From Desulfobacula sp. (GTDB lineage Bacteria > Desulfobacterota > Desulfobacteria > Desulfobacterales > Desulfobacteraceae), in the NCBI GenBank assembly GCA_013792075.1, contig VMSR01000077.1:1-57129 (forward strand): a stretch of 57,129 nucleotides of DNA, given 5' to 3'. This document shows positions 26,394 through 36,657 of this stretch, piece after piece (position 1 is the first letter of the stretch; each line of letters opens with the position of its first letter). Position numbers and translations under genes: made by a program. Below the pieces are notes generated by a model, which saw nothing but the letters and a program-made list of their open reading frames with translations, made no database searches and was not told where the DNA came from.

Positions 26394-29300
26394 TTATGAG
26401 GCGAACAAGGCATTAACTGTCCCTATAAAATCGGATTTTGCGGCGGCCACATAGGCATCCCACTCCAGACCATTTTGATAAAATGCCACGGCAGACAATT
26501 TCTTTGTAATGATCGCATTGCGATAGGCGGACAATTTTTCCGAATTGAGTATCCCCAAAATAGTCTCCTGCCCCAGATTTTTTACCAGAATCCCCGGGAT
26601 ATAAGCTTTCAATACCTGCCACAGCAGATTCTCGTCTGCCAGGACGCTTTCCAGGTTTTCGCCGACAATTTTCTGAAACGCAAAAATCTGCTCGCTTGTT
26701 TTCTCGGACAGCACAAACAAGGGAACAGAGGGATCTTTTTCATGGATTTTGATGAGCATATCGGTTTCCGCCCCGGCATAGGTATCGACCAGGGTGATGA
26801 TATCCCGGATCAGCGCCCAGCGGTTGTCCGTGTCTTCCAAAAGGCGTTTTTCATAGTCATCTTCAAATAAAAATGCCGTGAGCACCTCGGCCACGGCAGA
26901 GGAAAAGACCCCTCCCTTGTTGGCCGAGGTATCCTTGATCTGGAGGATCTTTGTGGAACCGGCAATAAATCTTCTGGCAGTATCATCAAAAAAGACATTG
27001 GCCCCTTCCACAATAAAACGCAGCTCATTGAACAGACTTGCAAACTGCCGCACATTGGCGTGGTTGATGGTGTCCTTGAACCCCCCGCAGGGAATAAAGG
27101 CCTTGATATCGGCCTTTTCAATATATTTCCGATTGCTGGGGTCCGTGAGAAAATTTCTATGGAACATGGCCCCGTCGTCCACAAAACTGCCGTCTGGAAG
27201 GGTAATGTTCTTGGCCTTAAGCCGGACCTGAAATCCGTCTTTTCCAAGCTTTTCAACCGGATATCCCAAAGAATTAACCCGGGGAGAGGAATGGCGCATG
27301 AAGGCAATTTTCATCAGCTCTTTTTTGTCCAGCCCGTCGGGATCAAAAAGAACAGACCCCCCGTCAATGATCAGGCAGATCTTCCCCTTGTAACACTGGA
27401 TCTCGTTGCAGCCCAGATCCCCGTCAGGGCCGCCTGTCATCATCAGATTCAGGTCTTCTTCTTTGCAGCCGTAATGGGCAATGAGGGTTCTGAAGGCTCC
27501 CATGACGCTGGTGGTGGTCATGCCGCTGATCTGGATCTTTCCGCCGATATGGGCATAGATATCCTCCATGTCCGTTGTCACGGCCATGGTTTTCCCGTTG
27601 ATCGCAAGCTCGGTCTTCTTGTTCTTGTTGGCCGAAAGCCCGAACAGATCTCCGTTTTTCAAAATGCCGTAGGTATCGTGGGGAATACCAAAGCTCTTGC
27701 CCGTGGTAATGGTCCGCCAATAGGGATATCCCTTCTCCCTGGCCCGGTATGCCACGGCATCCATCAAGGGAGCAGTTCCCTCGTCGGGTCCGAAAAAAAC
27801 CATTTCCGGACGGCCGTAATGATCCACCACCGCCCCATCGGGCAACATGAGATCCATGATCCCTTCGGTGTAGTCGTAGAGGGCATCCATGCTGTATCCG
27901 GCATAGATGGTATGGGGCACCACCACCCCCTTTGAGCCGCTTTCACAGATATCCTTGTGCTTGAGCCGCTGGGCTTTGGGGCCCAGGGCATAATTGAGCA
28001 ACAGGGCATTGTCCAGCTCCATGGCATGATTGGTGGGAGACACCCGGATCAGGCGCAAACCGCCACGGGCGATATCATCGGCCCGCAAATGGGTGCCACA
28101 GGCATAGTGACCGTTAACAAAGAAAATCCCGTATACAAATTGCTTAAACACCAGGGGATCCAAAACACTATTGTCCATGCGAAAGGAAAAAGACCGTTTC
28201 TCGACTTTATAAAAATTGGTTTTCAGGGTGGCGGGAATAAATTTAAACATAAAGGTGAAAATATCATGGCCCAGACGAAAATCCATGAACCGCATGGACA
28301 GCATCCGGTTAAACTCGGCCTGTTTTTTTGAAAGAACTTCCATGGTCAGATCACAGGGCGTTCCCGGATTGAATTTTCGTTCAAACAGCCCGTACAAAAA
28401 GGCAATCAGATCCGGATGCTCGCAGGCCATATCCATGATCATCCGGGACACATAGGTAAACTTGTTGGACTCGTGGATCCGGGCGGAAAAGGCCTCCTGA
28501 TGATCAACGCTGGCAAGGCTGTCCATGATCTCCCGGTCTGTCTGGTTCCCCCGTTCCTTAAATATGAACATATGGGTTAAATCAATCAGATTGCCGGCAA
28601 AAAGCATCTCCTGAAAACTTAATTTTTCTTCCACATAGAGTCGGGTGACCGGGCTTGCGGCAAAGCATAAAAAAGCCCGCAGATCGTCCACCAGGGCAAC
28701 TTCCATTTTCCGGGACAATTCCCCCTGGACATAAAGTGAACAAATGGATGAGGCTACCGTTGACTGGGCATGGTAGGGCTCCCAATAGGCCCGGGTAATC
28801 ACAAGCCCGTGGTCGGCAAAGAGTTTTCGCAACACCTGCAGCTGGGGGCGCTCAAAATCAGAATTGAACATGAAACGTATTTCCCCGATATCCGAGAGGT
28901 TGAACACCTCAATCAGTGGAATCACAGCTGTGGATACCTTTTCCAGAAACTTCTCGTACCGGTTCCGGGTCAGGCGGGGAGTGGTTCCATAGTCCTGGTC
29001 CAGGCTGAACAGGAACCGGGAATCCGCAAAATCGGATTCCGCAAAATCCGCCACTGTCTCCGGGCGAAACACATAGGTATAATACTGGCTTTCAGGGTTA
29101 TAATAATATTCCCGGCGATGCCCTGAAAGCTGGGTATTCAAAACACTCTCCATATTGTCCCGGGTTTCTTGGGTGGCAATCCTGACCCGCTGGATCTGGC
29201 TGCCCTGGTTCAGATCAAAATCAATGTCCGCCACCCAGGAATTGAGCACCACCCGGTCATCCTGGAGTTTGATGCTCTTGGCAATGGAGGCCAGGATATG

Positions 29301-29528
29301 TTTCAGGGATTCCTTGGTAATGGTTTCAAAAAAGTAATCGGGCAGCCCCAGGTCATTGAGCAGAATTCCGGCTGCCATATTAATACAATTGGCGGTCACC
29401 AGCCCTTCGGAAGCCAGGTCAATCACGGCTTCGTATAAAATACTGGGATTGAGTTTCACACTCTGGGCCTTATTGATGATATAAGCACCTGCTGATACGG
29501 GAAGGCGGCTATCGGGTTGGATTTCCAT
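26394..29528 (-). CDS. Large NAD-dependent glutamate dehydrogenase (115-kDa class)
   Basis: A 1044-aa protein of the large NAD-GDH group. The long N-terminal half is an accessory region without catalytic motifs. The core includes HLRADDIARGGLRLI, the catalytic segment ESGSKGVVVPHT, DEGTAPLMDAVAYRA and MTGGPDGDLGCNEI. Size fits the 115-kDa class (yeast GDH2-like) and not the 180-kDa class. Such enzymes usually oxidise glutamate for catabolism. AGGAG precedes the ATG. It is transcribed just before gdhA. Confidence 0.9.
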   Translation of the reverse strand: MEIQPDSRLPVSAGAYIINKAQSVKLNPSILYEAVIDLASEGLVTANCINMAAGILLNDLGLPDYFFETITKESLKHILASIAKSIKLQDDRVVLNSWVADIDFDLNQGSQIQRVRIATQETRDNMESVLNTQLSGHRREYYYNPESQYYTYVFRPETVADFAESDFADSRFLFSLDQDYGTTPRLTRNRYEKFLEKVSTAVIPLIEVFNLSDIGEIRFMFNSDFERPQLQVLRKLFADHGLVITRAYWEPYHAQSTVASSICSLYVQGELSRKMEVALVDDLRAFLCFAASPVTRLYVEEKLSFQEMLFAGNLIDLTHMFIFKERGNQTDREIMDSLASVDHQEAFSARIHESNKFTYVSRMIMDMACEHPDLIAFLYGLFERKFNPGTPCDLTMEVLSKKQAEFNRMLSMRFMDFRLGHDIFTFMFKFIPATLKTNFYKVEKRSFSFRMDNSVLDPLVFKQFVYGIFFVNGHYACGTHLRADDIARGGLRLIRVSPTNHAMELDNALLLNYALGPKAQRLKHKDICESGSKGVVVPHTIYAGYSMDALYDYTEGIMDLMLPDGAVVDHYGRPEMVFFGPDEGTAPLMDAVAYRAREKGYPYWRTITTGKSFGIPHDTYGILKNGDLFGLSANKNKKTELAINGKTMAVTTDMEDIYAHIGGKIQISGMTTTSVMGAFRTLIAHYGCKEEDLNLMMTGGPDGDLGCNEIQCYKGKICLIIDGGSVLFDPDGLDKKELMKIAFMRHSSPRVNSLGYPVEKLGKDGFQVRLKAKNITLPDGSFVDDGAMFHRNFLTDPSNRKYIEKADIKAFIPCGGFKDTINHANVRQFASLFNELRFIVEGANVFFDDTARRFIAGSTKILQIKDTSANKGGVFSSAVAEVLTAFLFEDDYEKRLLEDTDNRWALIRDIITLVDTYAGAETDMLIKIHEKDPSVPLFVLSEKTSEQIFAFQKIVGENLESVLADENLLWQVLKAYIPGILVKNLGQETILGILNSEKLSAYRNAIITKKLSAVAFYQNGLEWDAYVAAAKSDFIGTVNALFAS

Positions 29529-29890
29529 TTAAACTCCTATTCCGGATGTTTGTTTTCTTTGAAAATTGATGTGAATCACATTGCCGGGCAGGTACAAGCG
29601 TTCCATATCTGCCGGATACGAAGTAAAATAACATTTTTTTTGGTCAGGTTACAATGATTTAATCAAAGAATGAACAAGAAACCATTGAAAACACAAAATT
29701 CCCTTTTAATTTTTATTTCGTCTTTGCTCATATACCCTTGATTTCGGTTGGTCAATAAAAAATAGCCTTCCTGGGAAATAAAACAGATAACTTCTTATAT
29801 TTACAACAAATTTTCAAACCCGGCATATTGACTTCCCCAACAAACAAGGGTAAAGTGATTGCCTTTATTCCAACAAAAAGGATACCCCCC
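29529..29890. other. Divergent intergenic region
   Basis: An AT-rich stretch of 362 bases between the NAD-GDH gene and the MaoC gene. It holds a promoter for the plus strand (listed separately). I see no small coding frame with a ribosome binding site and no strong hairpin. Confidence 0.6.
29828..29856 (+). promoter_or_regulatory. Sigma70-like promoter of the MaoC gene
   Basis: TTGACT (29828-29833), a 17-base spacer and TAAAGT (29851-29856). The TTG of the -35 box could be misread as a start codon of a longer frame, but it has no ribosome binding site. Confidence 0.6.
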
Positions 29891-30850
29891 ATGGATGCTA
29901 CTGAAGAGATAACCCTGTTTGAATTGGCTGACCCTGAAATCCTGGTGAGACTTGAAAAAATACCGTCCATAAAAATACTGTTTTTTAAAATCTTTCTGCT
30001 GTCCCTGGTACGGCCTTCCACCCTGAAGGATACGGCTGTTCTTTCAAAGGCCCGAGTTGTGTTCACTGGTGTGAAACCCGACAAAGAAATAATTCACCGC
30101 TACCAAAGGGTCTGCGGTTTTTCAACCCTTGACAATACCCTCCCTGCCAGCTATATCCAGACCCTGTTCATCGGGCTTCTGGGAAAATTTATCACCACCT
30201 CCCATTTCCCCATCAATCCCATGGGCCTGATCCAGGTCGGCCAGTCCTTTGAGCTGAAACGGGCGGTAACAATTGACCAGACCCTGGATTTGTCCTGCCG
30301 GCTCCATGGATTCACAAAGACCCCAAAGGGAATCCGGACCCAGTTTTTCCTGGAGGCCCTGGCTGGCAAAGAGGTCGTGTGGCAGGGGATCTCAACTTTC
30401 TTCACCCGAAGCAAGATAAAAGCGTCCCGGGAAAACCGCCCCCGGACAGAAGAAGATCCTTTTCTTGAGACAAAAGAGACCCTTTTTGTACCCCGGGATA
30501 CGGGCCGGAAATATGCAAGGGTTTCAGGAGATTACAACCCCCACCACCTCTATGGGTTTACAGCCAGACTGCTGGGGTTTAAACACCCCATTGCCCATGG
30601 CATGTGGAGCTTTGCCCGGGTGATGGCAAGCATGGAGAACGCCTTTGGCACCCACTACCCCCTAAGCGCGGATGCGGCATTCAAGCTTCCCATCTTCATG
30701 CCCGCAACCATTACCCTGGGATATGAGCCGGTAAAAATGCCGGCTGAACAGAACCACCCGAACAAAACCCGGATCAACTTTGAACTCCGGGATACAAAAA
30801 AAGGTCTCCCCCACCTCAAAGGCCAATTTGCCTTTACGGCTGAGCCATAA
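29891..30850 (+). CDS. MaoC-type hot-dog hydratase-like protein
   Basis: A 319-aa double hot-dog protein. The second half has the MaoC/R-hydratase signature YARVSGDYNPHHLYG followed by FKHPIAHGMWSFAR, which includes the catalytic Asp and His. The family hydrates enoyl-CoA or acts on similar acyl thioesters. The N-terminal half looks like a degenerate hot dog, as in eukaryotic hydratase 2. I start at ATG 29891 since the in-frame TTG at 29828 is part of the promoter. AAGG stands upstream with a rather long spacer. The EamA gene follows after three bases. Confidence 0.82.
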   Translation: MDATEEITLFELADPEILVRLEKIPSIKILFFKIFLLSLVRPSTLKDTAVLSKARVVFTGVKPDKEIIHRYQRVCGFSTLDNTLPASYIQTLFIGLLGKFITTSHFPINPMGLIQVGQSFELKRAVTIDQTLDLSCRLHGFTKTPKGIRTQFFLEALAGKEVVWQGISTFFTRSKIKASRENRPRTEEDPFLETKETLFVPRDTGRKYARVSGDYNPHHLYGFTARLLGFKHPIAHGMWSFARVMASMENAFGTHYPLSADAAFKLPIFMPATITLGYEPVKMPAEQNHPNKTRINFELRDTKKGLPHLKGQFAFTAEP

Positions 30851-30853
30851 CGC

Positions 30854-31741
30854 GTGCTGGGATCCCTGTTTGCCATCAGTTCTGCCTTTTTCTGGGCCTT
30901 GGCCGTAATTTTATTTAAAAAAAGCGGGGATGTTTTTTCCCCCCTGTCCCTGAATATCTACAAAAGCTGCGTGGCCCTGATTCTGATCCTTGGAACCATG
31001 CTGGTGTTAAAGATTCCCTTTTTCCCGGCAGCCCCCCTGAAGGACTGGCTGCTGTTGTCCCTGTCCGGGATACTGGGAATTACCCTTGCAGACATTTTCT
31101 TTTTCATGGCCTTGAACAAGCTGGGGGCAAGCCTTGTAGCAATTGTGGAATGCCTCTACCTGCCAAGTGTTCTGTTCTTTTCCTATATCCTTCTGGGGGA
31201 AAAACTGGGTTTGGGCGGGATCATGGGCAGTATTCTGGTATTGTCCGCAATTTTGGTGGGGTCCATGAAAAAAAAACAAATGGCCGACCGGAACAAAGGT
31301 TCCGAAAGCGATCTTGGGGGAATTGTTTCCGGAATTCTGTCCATGATCTTCGTTGCCTTTGGCATTGTCATGATCAAGGAAGTTTTGGAACAATCCAATG
31401 TGTTCTGGGCAACCCTTGTCCGGGTGACAGCCGGCTGTATCTCCCTATTGGTCATTTTGGTCTGTCACCCCAACCGCCGGCATTATTTCAATGAACTCAA
31501 ATTCTCCAGGGCTTGGCTCACGGCCTTTCCAGCCTCGGTGTGCGGAAACTACATCGCCCTTTTGTGCTGGGTTGCGGGCATGAAGTACACCAGTGCCTCC
31601 CAGGCCGCCATCTTAAACCAAATGTCCACCATTTTCATCTTTATCCTGGCAGCCATCTTCCTGAAAGAAAAAATCACCGTCAACAAAGCCTTTGCCATCG
31701 TCCTTGCCCTGGCCGGGGCCTGTTTGACCATTTTCACCTGA
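30854..31741 (+). CDS. EamA/DMT-family exporter
   Basis: A 295-aa inner-membrane protein with about ten hydrophobic spans in two homologous EamA halves (residues 1-135 and 150-295). Typical marks are the first-helix start LFAISSAFFWALAVILFKK and the glycine/proline-rich helices. Family members export amino acids, sugars or metabolites; the substrate is not clear. The start is GTG at 30854, three bases after the MaoC stop, so translation is likely coupled. Confidence 0.9.
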   Translation: MLGSLFAISSAFFWALAVILFKKSGDVFSPLSLNIYKSCVALILILGTMLVLKIPFFPAAPLKDWLLLSLSGILGITLADIFFFMALNKLGASLVAIVECLYLPSVLFFSYILLGEKLGLGGIMGSILVLSAILVGSMKKKQMADRNKGSESDLGGIVSGILSMIFVAFGIVMIKEVLEQSNVFWATLVRVTAGCISLLVILVCHPNRRHYFNELKFSRAWLTAFPASVCGNYIALLCWVAGMKYTSASQAAILNQMSTIFIFILAAIFLKEKITVNKAFAIVLALAGACLTIFT

Positions 31742-31794
31742 AAACCCGGGCCGATCTGCGTCCCATTTTGGAGGGGTTTATTTTTCCGAGTTTC

Positions 31795-32568
31795 TTAATT
31801 TGCAACCATATGGGCCTTCATAAAATCAAGCAGGACGGCCAGATGTGCTGAGTCCGGCATGGTGGAAAGGATCAGGGGAATATACCCAAGATCGTCCACC
31901 CGCTGTATCGTTTCTTTGAAATTCAGGTCAAACATCCAGCTGATCTGAAGCAGTTTCAGATCGTTCAGAGACTGAACCTGGTGGTTGTTTATCAATTGTT
32001 TTTTAAAAATCTGGTCCATGAGTGTCTTGGAAATCTGGCCGTCATCCTTAAGATTGTGGGTGAGATACCCGTTTTCCGCTGTGTCTGCCTCACGGTATTT
32101 TCGGGTCACCACATTGAAAATATCCAGTTTGTCCGCGTCCCGCAGCAATTGGGTCAAAAAGCGGCTCTCCCCATCCATCCCAAAGGGCAGTTGATAGGCA
32201 TTGTGCAGGGCAATGGCCCGGAGAATTTGTCTTTTCTCAACTTTTGGGAAAGTTGCCAGAAGCCTGTGTTCCCGGATCACCCCCACGCCCAAGGCCCCGT
32301 GATTTTTTGAAGCAAAATCTGAAAAAGTGCCATAGGTCTCAAACTGATGGAAACGCCCGATATCATGGAGCAGGGCCGCAGCCTTTGCCATTCTCATCTG
32401 CTGGCGGGCAAGACCCAGGCTTTTTCCCAGGAACACCATGTTTTCGACCACCCGGGCCGTGTGTTCTTTTTTGGTTATATGGGGGTGGGCATTGGTATTC
32501 CGGGTGATAAACCCTGAGGTATACCCATCAAAAAAATCAACCAATACCTGGTAGTCATCATCTGTCAT
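31795..32568 (-). CDS. HD-domain phosphohydrolase
   Basis: A 257-aa cytoplasmic HD-superfamily metal-dependent hydrolase. The first His is in KKEHTARVVENM, the HD pair in LLHDIGRFHQ, and a later Asp in LLRDADKLDIFNV. Substrates in the family range from nucleotides to cyclic dinucleotides; none is indicated here. AAAGGAG lies 12 bases before the ATG, a long spacing. It converges on the EamA gene and is divergent from the YhhN gene. Confidence 0.85.
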   Translation of the reverse strand: MTDDDYQVLVDFFDGYTSGFITRNTNAHPHITKKEHTARVVENMVFLGKSLGLARQQMRMAKAAALLHDIGRFHQFETYGTFSDFASKNHGALGVGVIREHRLLATFPKVEKRQILRAIALHNAYQLPFGMDGESRFLTQLLRDADKLDIFNVVTRKYREADTAENGYLTHNLKDDGQISKTLMDQIFKKQLINNHQVQSLNDLKLLQISWMFDLNFKETIQRVDDLGYIPLILSTMPDSAHLAVLLDFMKAHMVAN

Positions 32569-32809
32569 CTTTCGTTCCAGCTCCTTTATATTGGGTTGCG
32601 GTGGCAGACGCTATCCCCCATGGAAGACTTAGCACAAATGATGCCATAAAAATACAATTGCCATGATAAATTGAGGTCCACCGGACAGATAAACAAAAGA
32701 AATAAAAAAGGAGCCTTTTTCTTCCTTGACCGGCGCCGGTGAATTGATTAAACGTAAAAAACAAGAACCTTTGTCCCGGTTTAGACCTTTGCCGTTAAAA
32801 GGAGCCCAA

Positions 32810-33472
32810 ATGCCCACAAAACATGTCGACAAGGCCTTGCAATGGATCTTTTTTTGTTTTGCAGCAGCATACATGCTGACGCTGCATTTGCGACCTTATC
32901 CACTGAGCTATGTGGTTAAATCCATCCCCATCTTCTGCCTTTCTATTTTTGCATGGCGCAGGATTCACGGGAAAAAGGGGAAACTGCTTTTCCTGGGATT
33001 TCTGCTGTCCGGTTTTGGAGATATTTTTCTTGAGTTCCATTCCCAGGGGTTTTTTATGATCGGCATGGGCTTTTTCACCATGGCCCATCTGTCTTATATT
33101 GGTGTCTTTCTGGGCAAGCCGAAACTGAATACCGGAAGAAAACTTGCCCTGGGTGTTATTTTTCTCTATTCAATCTCTTTTGGGATCTTTCTTTTTCCGA
33201 CCTTAGGCACCATGATGCTGCCGATATACCTGTACCTGGGTGTTATTTCCGTCATGGGAATCACTGCCTGCACAGGAGAATCCAACCACCCACTGGTAAT
33301 GGCGGGGGCTTTTCTTTTTATACTTTCCGATTCGATCATTGCCTACACATTGTTTGTTTCTCCGGTGTATCTTTCCAGTTTTTGGGTGATGACAACCTAT
33401 TATCTTGCCCAATTGCTGCTGGCCCTTGGCGCCGAAAAATCAGGAACCCAAAAATCACCAACGAACATATGA
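32810..33472 (+). CDS. YhhN-family membrane protein (lysoplasmalogenase-like)
   Basis: A 220-aa integral membrane protein with seven to eight spans and the YhhN signatures GFLLSGFGDIFLEF and FTMAHLSYIGVFL. Eukaryotic members hydrolyse the vinyl-ether bond of lysoplasmalogens. In anaerobes that make plasmalogens this activity would make sense, but it is not proven for bacterial YhhN in general. The start at 32810 follows AAAGGAG by five bases; the longer frame from TTG 32726 lacks a ribosome binding site. Confidence 0.85.
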   Translation: MPTKHVDKALQWIFFCFAAAYMLTLHLRPYPLSYVVKSIPIFCLSIFAWRRIHGKKGKLLFLGFLLSGFGDIFLEFHSQGFFMIGMGFFTMAHLSYIGVFLGKPKLNTGRKLALGVIFLYSISFGIFLFPTLGTMMLPIYLYLGVISVMGITACTGESNHPLVMAGAFLFILSDSIIAYTLFVSPVYLSSFWVMTTYYLAQLLLALGAEKSGTQKSPTNI

Positions 33473-33492
33473 CAAGACGCATTTAATCTTTT

Positions 33493-35748
33493 TTAGATTC
33501 CTTTTTGATATTGCAGGTTGGTTGAGGGATGAATCCTTTGGGTGATCTCTTTTTTTGAATCCGGATCTCCTTTGAGAAGCCGTTCAAACAACGCTATAAT
33601 GCCGGATTTATCCGTCCCAGATTGGGTCTGGGTTTTTATCTGCCTTAAATCAATGAGAAACCCGGTAAAAAAATCCGGTAAATCCGTAACAATATCCGTG
33701 TTCAAAAAATTTTTATGGTTATAGATACAATGATAGTTCCCTTTTGTTTTTTCAATGAAAAGAGGACGCTTTTTTAAATTTGTAATGGATGAAGCTTTGT
33801 GACAGGTTTGAAGACAATCTTCATCAATTGCATTTTTTTCACACCCGATAACCTGGTGAAATAGACATTGCCGGCTGGTCATAAGTAAAATCGGATGATA
33901 GATACGATAATAAAGTTTAAAGTTTTCGGGAGGAACAATGGTTTTTATCTGATACTTATTGAGTTCATTTGAAATAAATGCCCCGTAACACTTAAAATTT
34001 TCCTTTAAACACAAGAGGCCAAAGGAATTGGCCAGGTTAAGATAGGGCCCTGCTATCCAGGAAATTCCTTTTTTATAAGCTTCATAGGCAATGCCGGTAT
34101 TGTTGGTTACGATCCGTTTGGGGTTCACCTTTTGCAAAAATTCCAGAGCCGCCCAATAGTTTTCTCCGATTAAAACAGCCGGGAACCAGGGAATTAATTT
34201 ATTGTTTTTCAAAAAAAGATCGATCAACCCGGCTGTTTTATTTTCAAAACAATTGGGAAGTTGAAAAAAAAACTCCGCACCGCTTTCCTGACACAAATAC
34301 ACATCCTCGGGGGAAGAAATCAATACACAAAGAGCAGGGGGGCTTTTGATTGTATTTTCTGTTTTTAAGAGCGGAACCGCAATTGGGTCCATGATTTCTT
34401 TTGAACCGATTAAAAGGGATAAAATTTGTTTTTTAATTGCAGTAAGGGCCTTAAACGACATGAACAGATTGGTTGGAAGCCTATCCAATTCAAGATGCGC
34501 AATATAATATTGCGTGTCATTTAAGGCTTTGAGTCTTTCCGATAAAAACGTGTGATTCAGGCACCCAGCCCTGCCGGCCCCGGTTTTTTCGACAAGCGTT
34601 GTATCTGAAAGTACAACAAAAGAAGTGTCCGGCGTTTTTACAGACACGGTTAAGGGCCTGTCGTGTTTTCCAGAAATACCTATGGTTAAAGGAACTTTAG
34701 CGATGCTTAACCGATCGATCTTCTCTCTAACACGAAGTGCCGTTTCTTGTTTTTCTTCATAAAGCGCTGTTTTGCCCGCTTCCAGTTTCTCCTGGGTGGA
34801 ATAGGTATGAATGTCAGAAAGATGGGTGATTGAATTGTCCCGGGGATGGTCAATAAACATGTGTTTGTTGATATCTGCCTTTAAATAGGCATTTGAAAAA
34901 TCCCGGTTAAAGACCTTGTAAAGATCGGAATTGTCAGTGCCAAGCCTGTCTTGGGCATCAAACCGTTGGAGTTGTTTTTTCCAGCTGTTCACCACCGTAA
35001 AGACATAGTCAAACTTCTTGATTCTGCCTTCGATCTTTATGGCGTCAACCCCTGCACCAGCCAGTTCTTCCAGATCAAAATAGGCTGAATTGTCTTTAAG
35101 GTTCAGGGGATAATTTTTACCTTCAGGCGTTGTGAGGTATCGCTCGCGGCAGGGCTGACTGCACATGCCGCGATTTCCGGATTTTCCGCCAAGAACTGAA
35201 CTCATATAGCAGATGCCTGAAAAAGAGATACAATAGGAGCCATGGACAAATACTTCCGTCAAAATATCATTTTCATGCCCGGCCCGGGTTAATGCTTTTA
35301 TCTCATCAATACTTAGCTCCCGCGACAGGTTCACCCGTTTGGCCGACAATTTGGCCAAAAATTTTATCTGGCCTTCATTGTGGGTATTCAGCTGGGTTGA
35401 GGCATGAATTTTAAGGCCTTTAAAATAGGTTGATACAAGATAAAACACCCCTAAATCCTGAACAATGATGCCATCAATACCGGTATTGACCAGTTTGTTC
35501 AGCAAGCTCACAAGGGCTGGAATTTCACTTTCCACCAGGAGGATATTTAGGGTCAGAAAAACCTGGCAGCCATTTTTATGGGCAAGGTATAAAATACCGT
35601 TTAAGGTCTCAAAAGTAAGGTTGGCAGCCCGGTTTCTCGCGTTAAATCTGTTCAGACCGCAGTACACAGCATCTGCCCCTGCCAGGATGGCCGCTTTTAT
35701 GGAATCAATATCTCCACCGGGTGCCAATAATTCAATTTTTCTGTTCAT
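33493..35748 (-). CDS. U32 family peptidase / RNA hydroxylation protein family
   Basis: A 751-aa protein. The N-terminal part (1-330) is a U32 domain with ELLAPGGDIDSIKAAI, DAVYCGLNRFNARN and the signature EVFVHGSYCISFSGICYMSS with its conserved cysteines. The C-terminal part carries further cysteines (CLFHQVIGCEKNAIDEDC) like those of large U32 proteins with DUF3656. Several U32 proteins (RlhA, TrhP) take part in rRNA or tRNA hydroxylation, so RNA modification is more likely than proteolysis. The start is uncertain: 35748 fits the family, without a clear ribosome binding site. Base composition is more AT-rich than that of the neighbours. Confidence 0.88.
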   Translation of the reverse strand: MNRKIELLAPGGDIDSIKAAILAGADAVYCGLNRFNARNRAANLTFETLNGILYLAHKNGCQVFLTLNILLVESEIPALVSLLNKLVNTGIDGIIVQDLGVFYLVSTYFKGLKIHASTQLNTHNEGQIKFLAKLSAKRVNLSRELSIDEIKALTRAGHENDILTEVFVHGSYCISFSGICYMSSVLGGKSGNRGMCSQPCRERYLTTPEGKNYPLNLKDNSAYFDLEELAGAGVDAIKIEGRIKKFDYVFTVVNSWKKQLQRFDAQDRLGTDNSDLYKVFNRDFSNAYLKADINKHMFIDHPRDNSITHLSDIHTYSTQEKLEAGKTALYEEKQETALRVREKIDRLSIAKVPLTIGISGKHDRPLTVSVKTPDTSFVVLSDTTLVEKTGAGRAGCLNHTFLSERLKALNDTQYYIAHLELDRLPTNLFMSFKALTAIKKQILSLLIGSKEIMDPIAVPLLKTENTIKSPPALCVLISSPEDVYLCQESGAEFFFQLPNCFENKTAGLIDLFLKNNKLIPWFPAVLIGENYWAALEFLQKVNPKRIVTNNTGIAYEAYKKGISWIAGPYLNLANSFGLLCLKENFKCYGAFISNELNKYQIKTIVPPENFKLYYRIYHPILLMTSRQCLFHQVIGCEKNAIDEDCLQTCHKASSITNLKKRPLFIEKTKGNYHCIYNHKNFLNTDIVTDLPDFFTGFLIDLRQIKTQTQSGTDKSGIIALFERLLKGDPDSKKEITQRIHPSTNLQYQKGI

Positions 35749-35983
35749 GGCCGCCATTATAACACAATTGACATCAATGGCATGGACAAAACACAACTCC
35801 CAATACCACCGGCATTTCTTTACTATTCATATTTTCAATACAGATCCGGAAAACGCATCCAAACTATCCATTGGACCAGGGGTTTTTCCCTGGGATATAT
35901 CTAAGTTTTTTCTGCCCGGGCAGGGGAGTGAAAACCTGCAGAAAATCCGGGCAGCGGATATAACACCACACAGGGAAGAGACA

Positions 35984-36634
35984 ATGAACCCAAAAATAGA
36001 TCAGGCCCTGGACCGTTTAAATGCTGTTTTACCATTAAAGGCAAACCAGGACAGCTGCCAACCCGATATCAAACAACTGCACCAGACCCTGCTCCACTCT
36101 TTTGTGAATCAGGGAAGAATTTTGACAAGGGATGAAATGGCGTCCCAGACCGATAATGTGGAAGCAGCCATTGCCATATTGACGGAAAAGGACATGGCGG
36201 TTTTTTCCCATGACGGAGAGCCTGTGGGAGCCTATCCATTCACCATGGAACAGCGGGAACACAAAGTCCGGATCAACGGACACACGGTCCACGCCATGTG
36301 TGCCCTGGATGCCCTGTCCATTGCCCCCATGTTTAACCGGAAAGCACAGATTTATTCGGTGTGCAGGGTCACCCAGACCCCTGTGTCCATCCAGATGGCC
36401 GGCAACCGCATTGAAAATCCGGAAACAGCCGGCAGCATCTGCTTCGGCATCCTCTGGGGGGCGGCAAATGGCTGTTCCTGCTGTGCCAACAGCCTGTGCA
36501 CGGAAATGATGTTTTTAACAGACAGGGCTGTGGCTGAAGAATGGTTGTCCCAGGACCCTGAAAACAGACAAGTCTTTGACCTGGAAGAGGCCATTGAATT
36601 CGGGGCCCGTTTTTTTACCCCCCTGATGTCCTGA
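35984..36634 (+). CDS. MerB-like organomercurial lyase family protein
   Basis: A 216-aa protein, normal MerB length. MerB cleaves carbon-mercury bonds with two Cys and one Asp. All three align here: Cys106 and Asp109 in HAMCALDALSIAP, and Cys172 in NSLCTEMMFL, placed 15 residues before the conserved Trp (AEEW) as Cys159 is in plasmid MerB. Extra cysteines stand nearby (GCSCC). The N-terminal 80 residues form the family's winged-helix part. No merA, merT or merR is adjacent. It opens a three-gene plus-strand operon; the next gene begins around its stop. GGGAAGAG precedes the ATG. Substrate not proven. Confidence 0.82.
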   Translation: MNPKIDQALDRLNAVLPLKANQDSCQPDIKQLHQTLLHSFVNQGRILTRDEMASQTDNVEAAIAILTEKDMAVFSHDGEPVGAYPFTMEQREHKVRINGHTVHAMCALDALSIAPMFNRKAQIYSVCRVTQTPVSIQMAGNRIENPETAGSICFGILWGAANGCSCCANSLCTEMMFLTDRAVAEEWLSQDPENRQVFDLEEAIEFGARFFTPLMS

Positions 36635-36657
36635 TGGTTAAACCAAAGAGGCAGATC

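Noticed and set aside
29828-29890. Longer MaoC start at TTG 29828
   Set aside because: That TTG is the -35 box of a well-spaced promoter and has no ribosome binding site before it.
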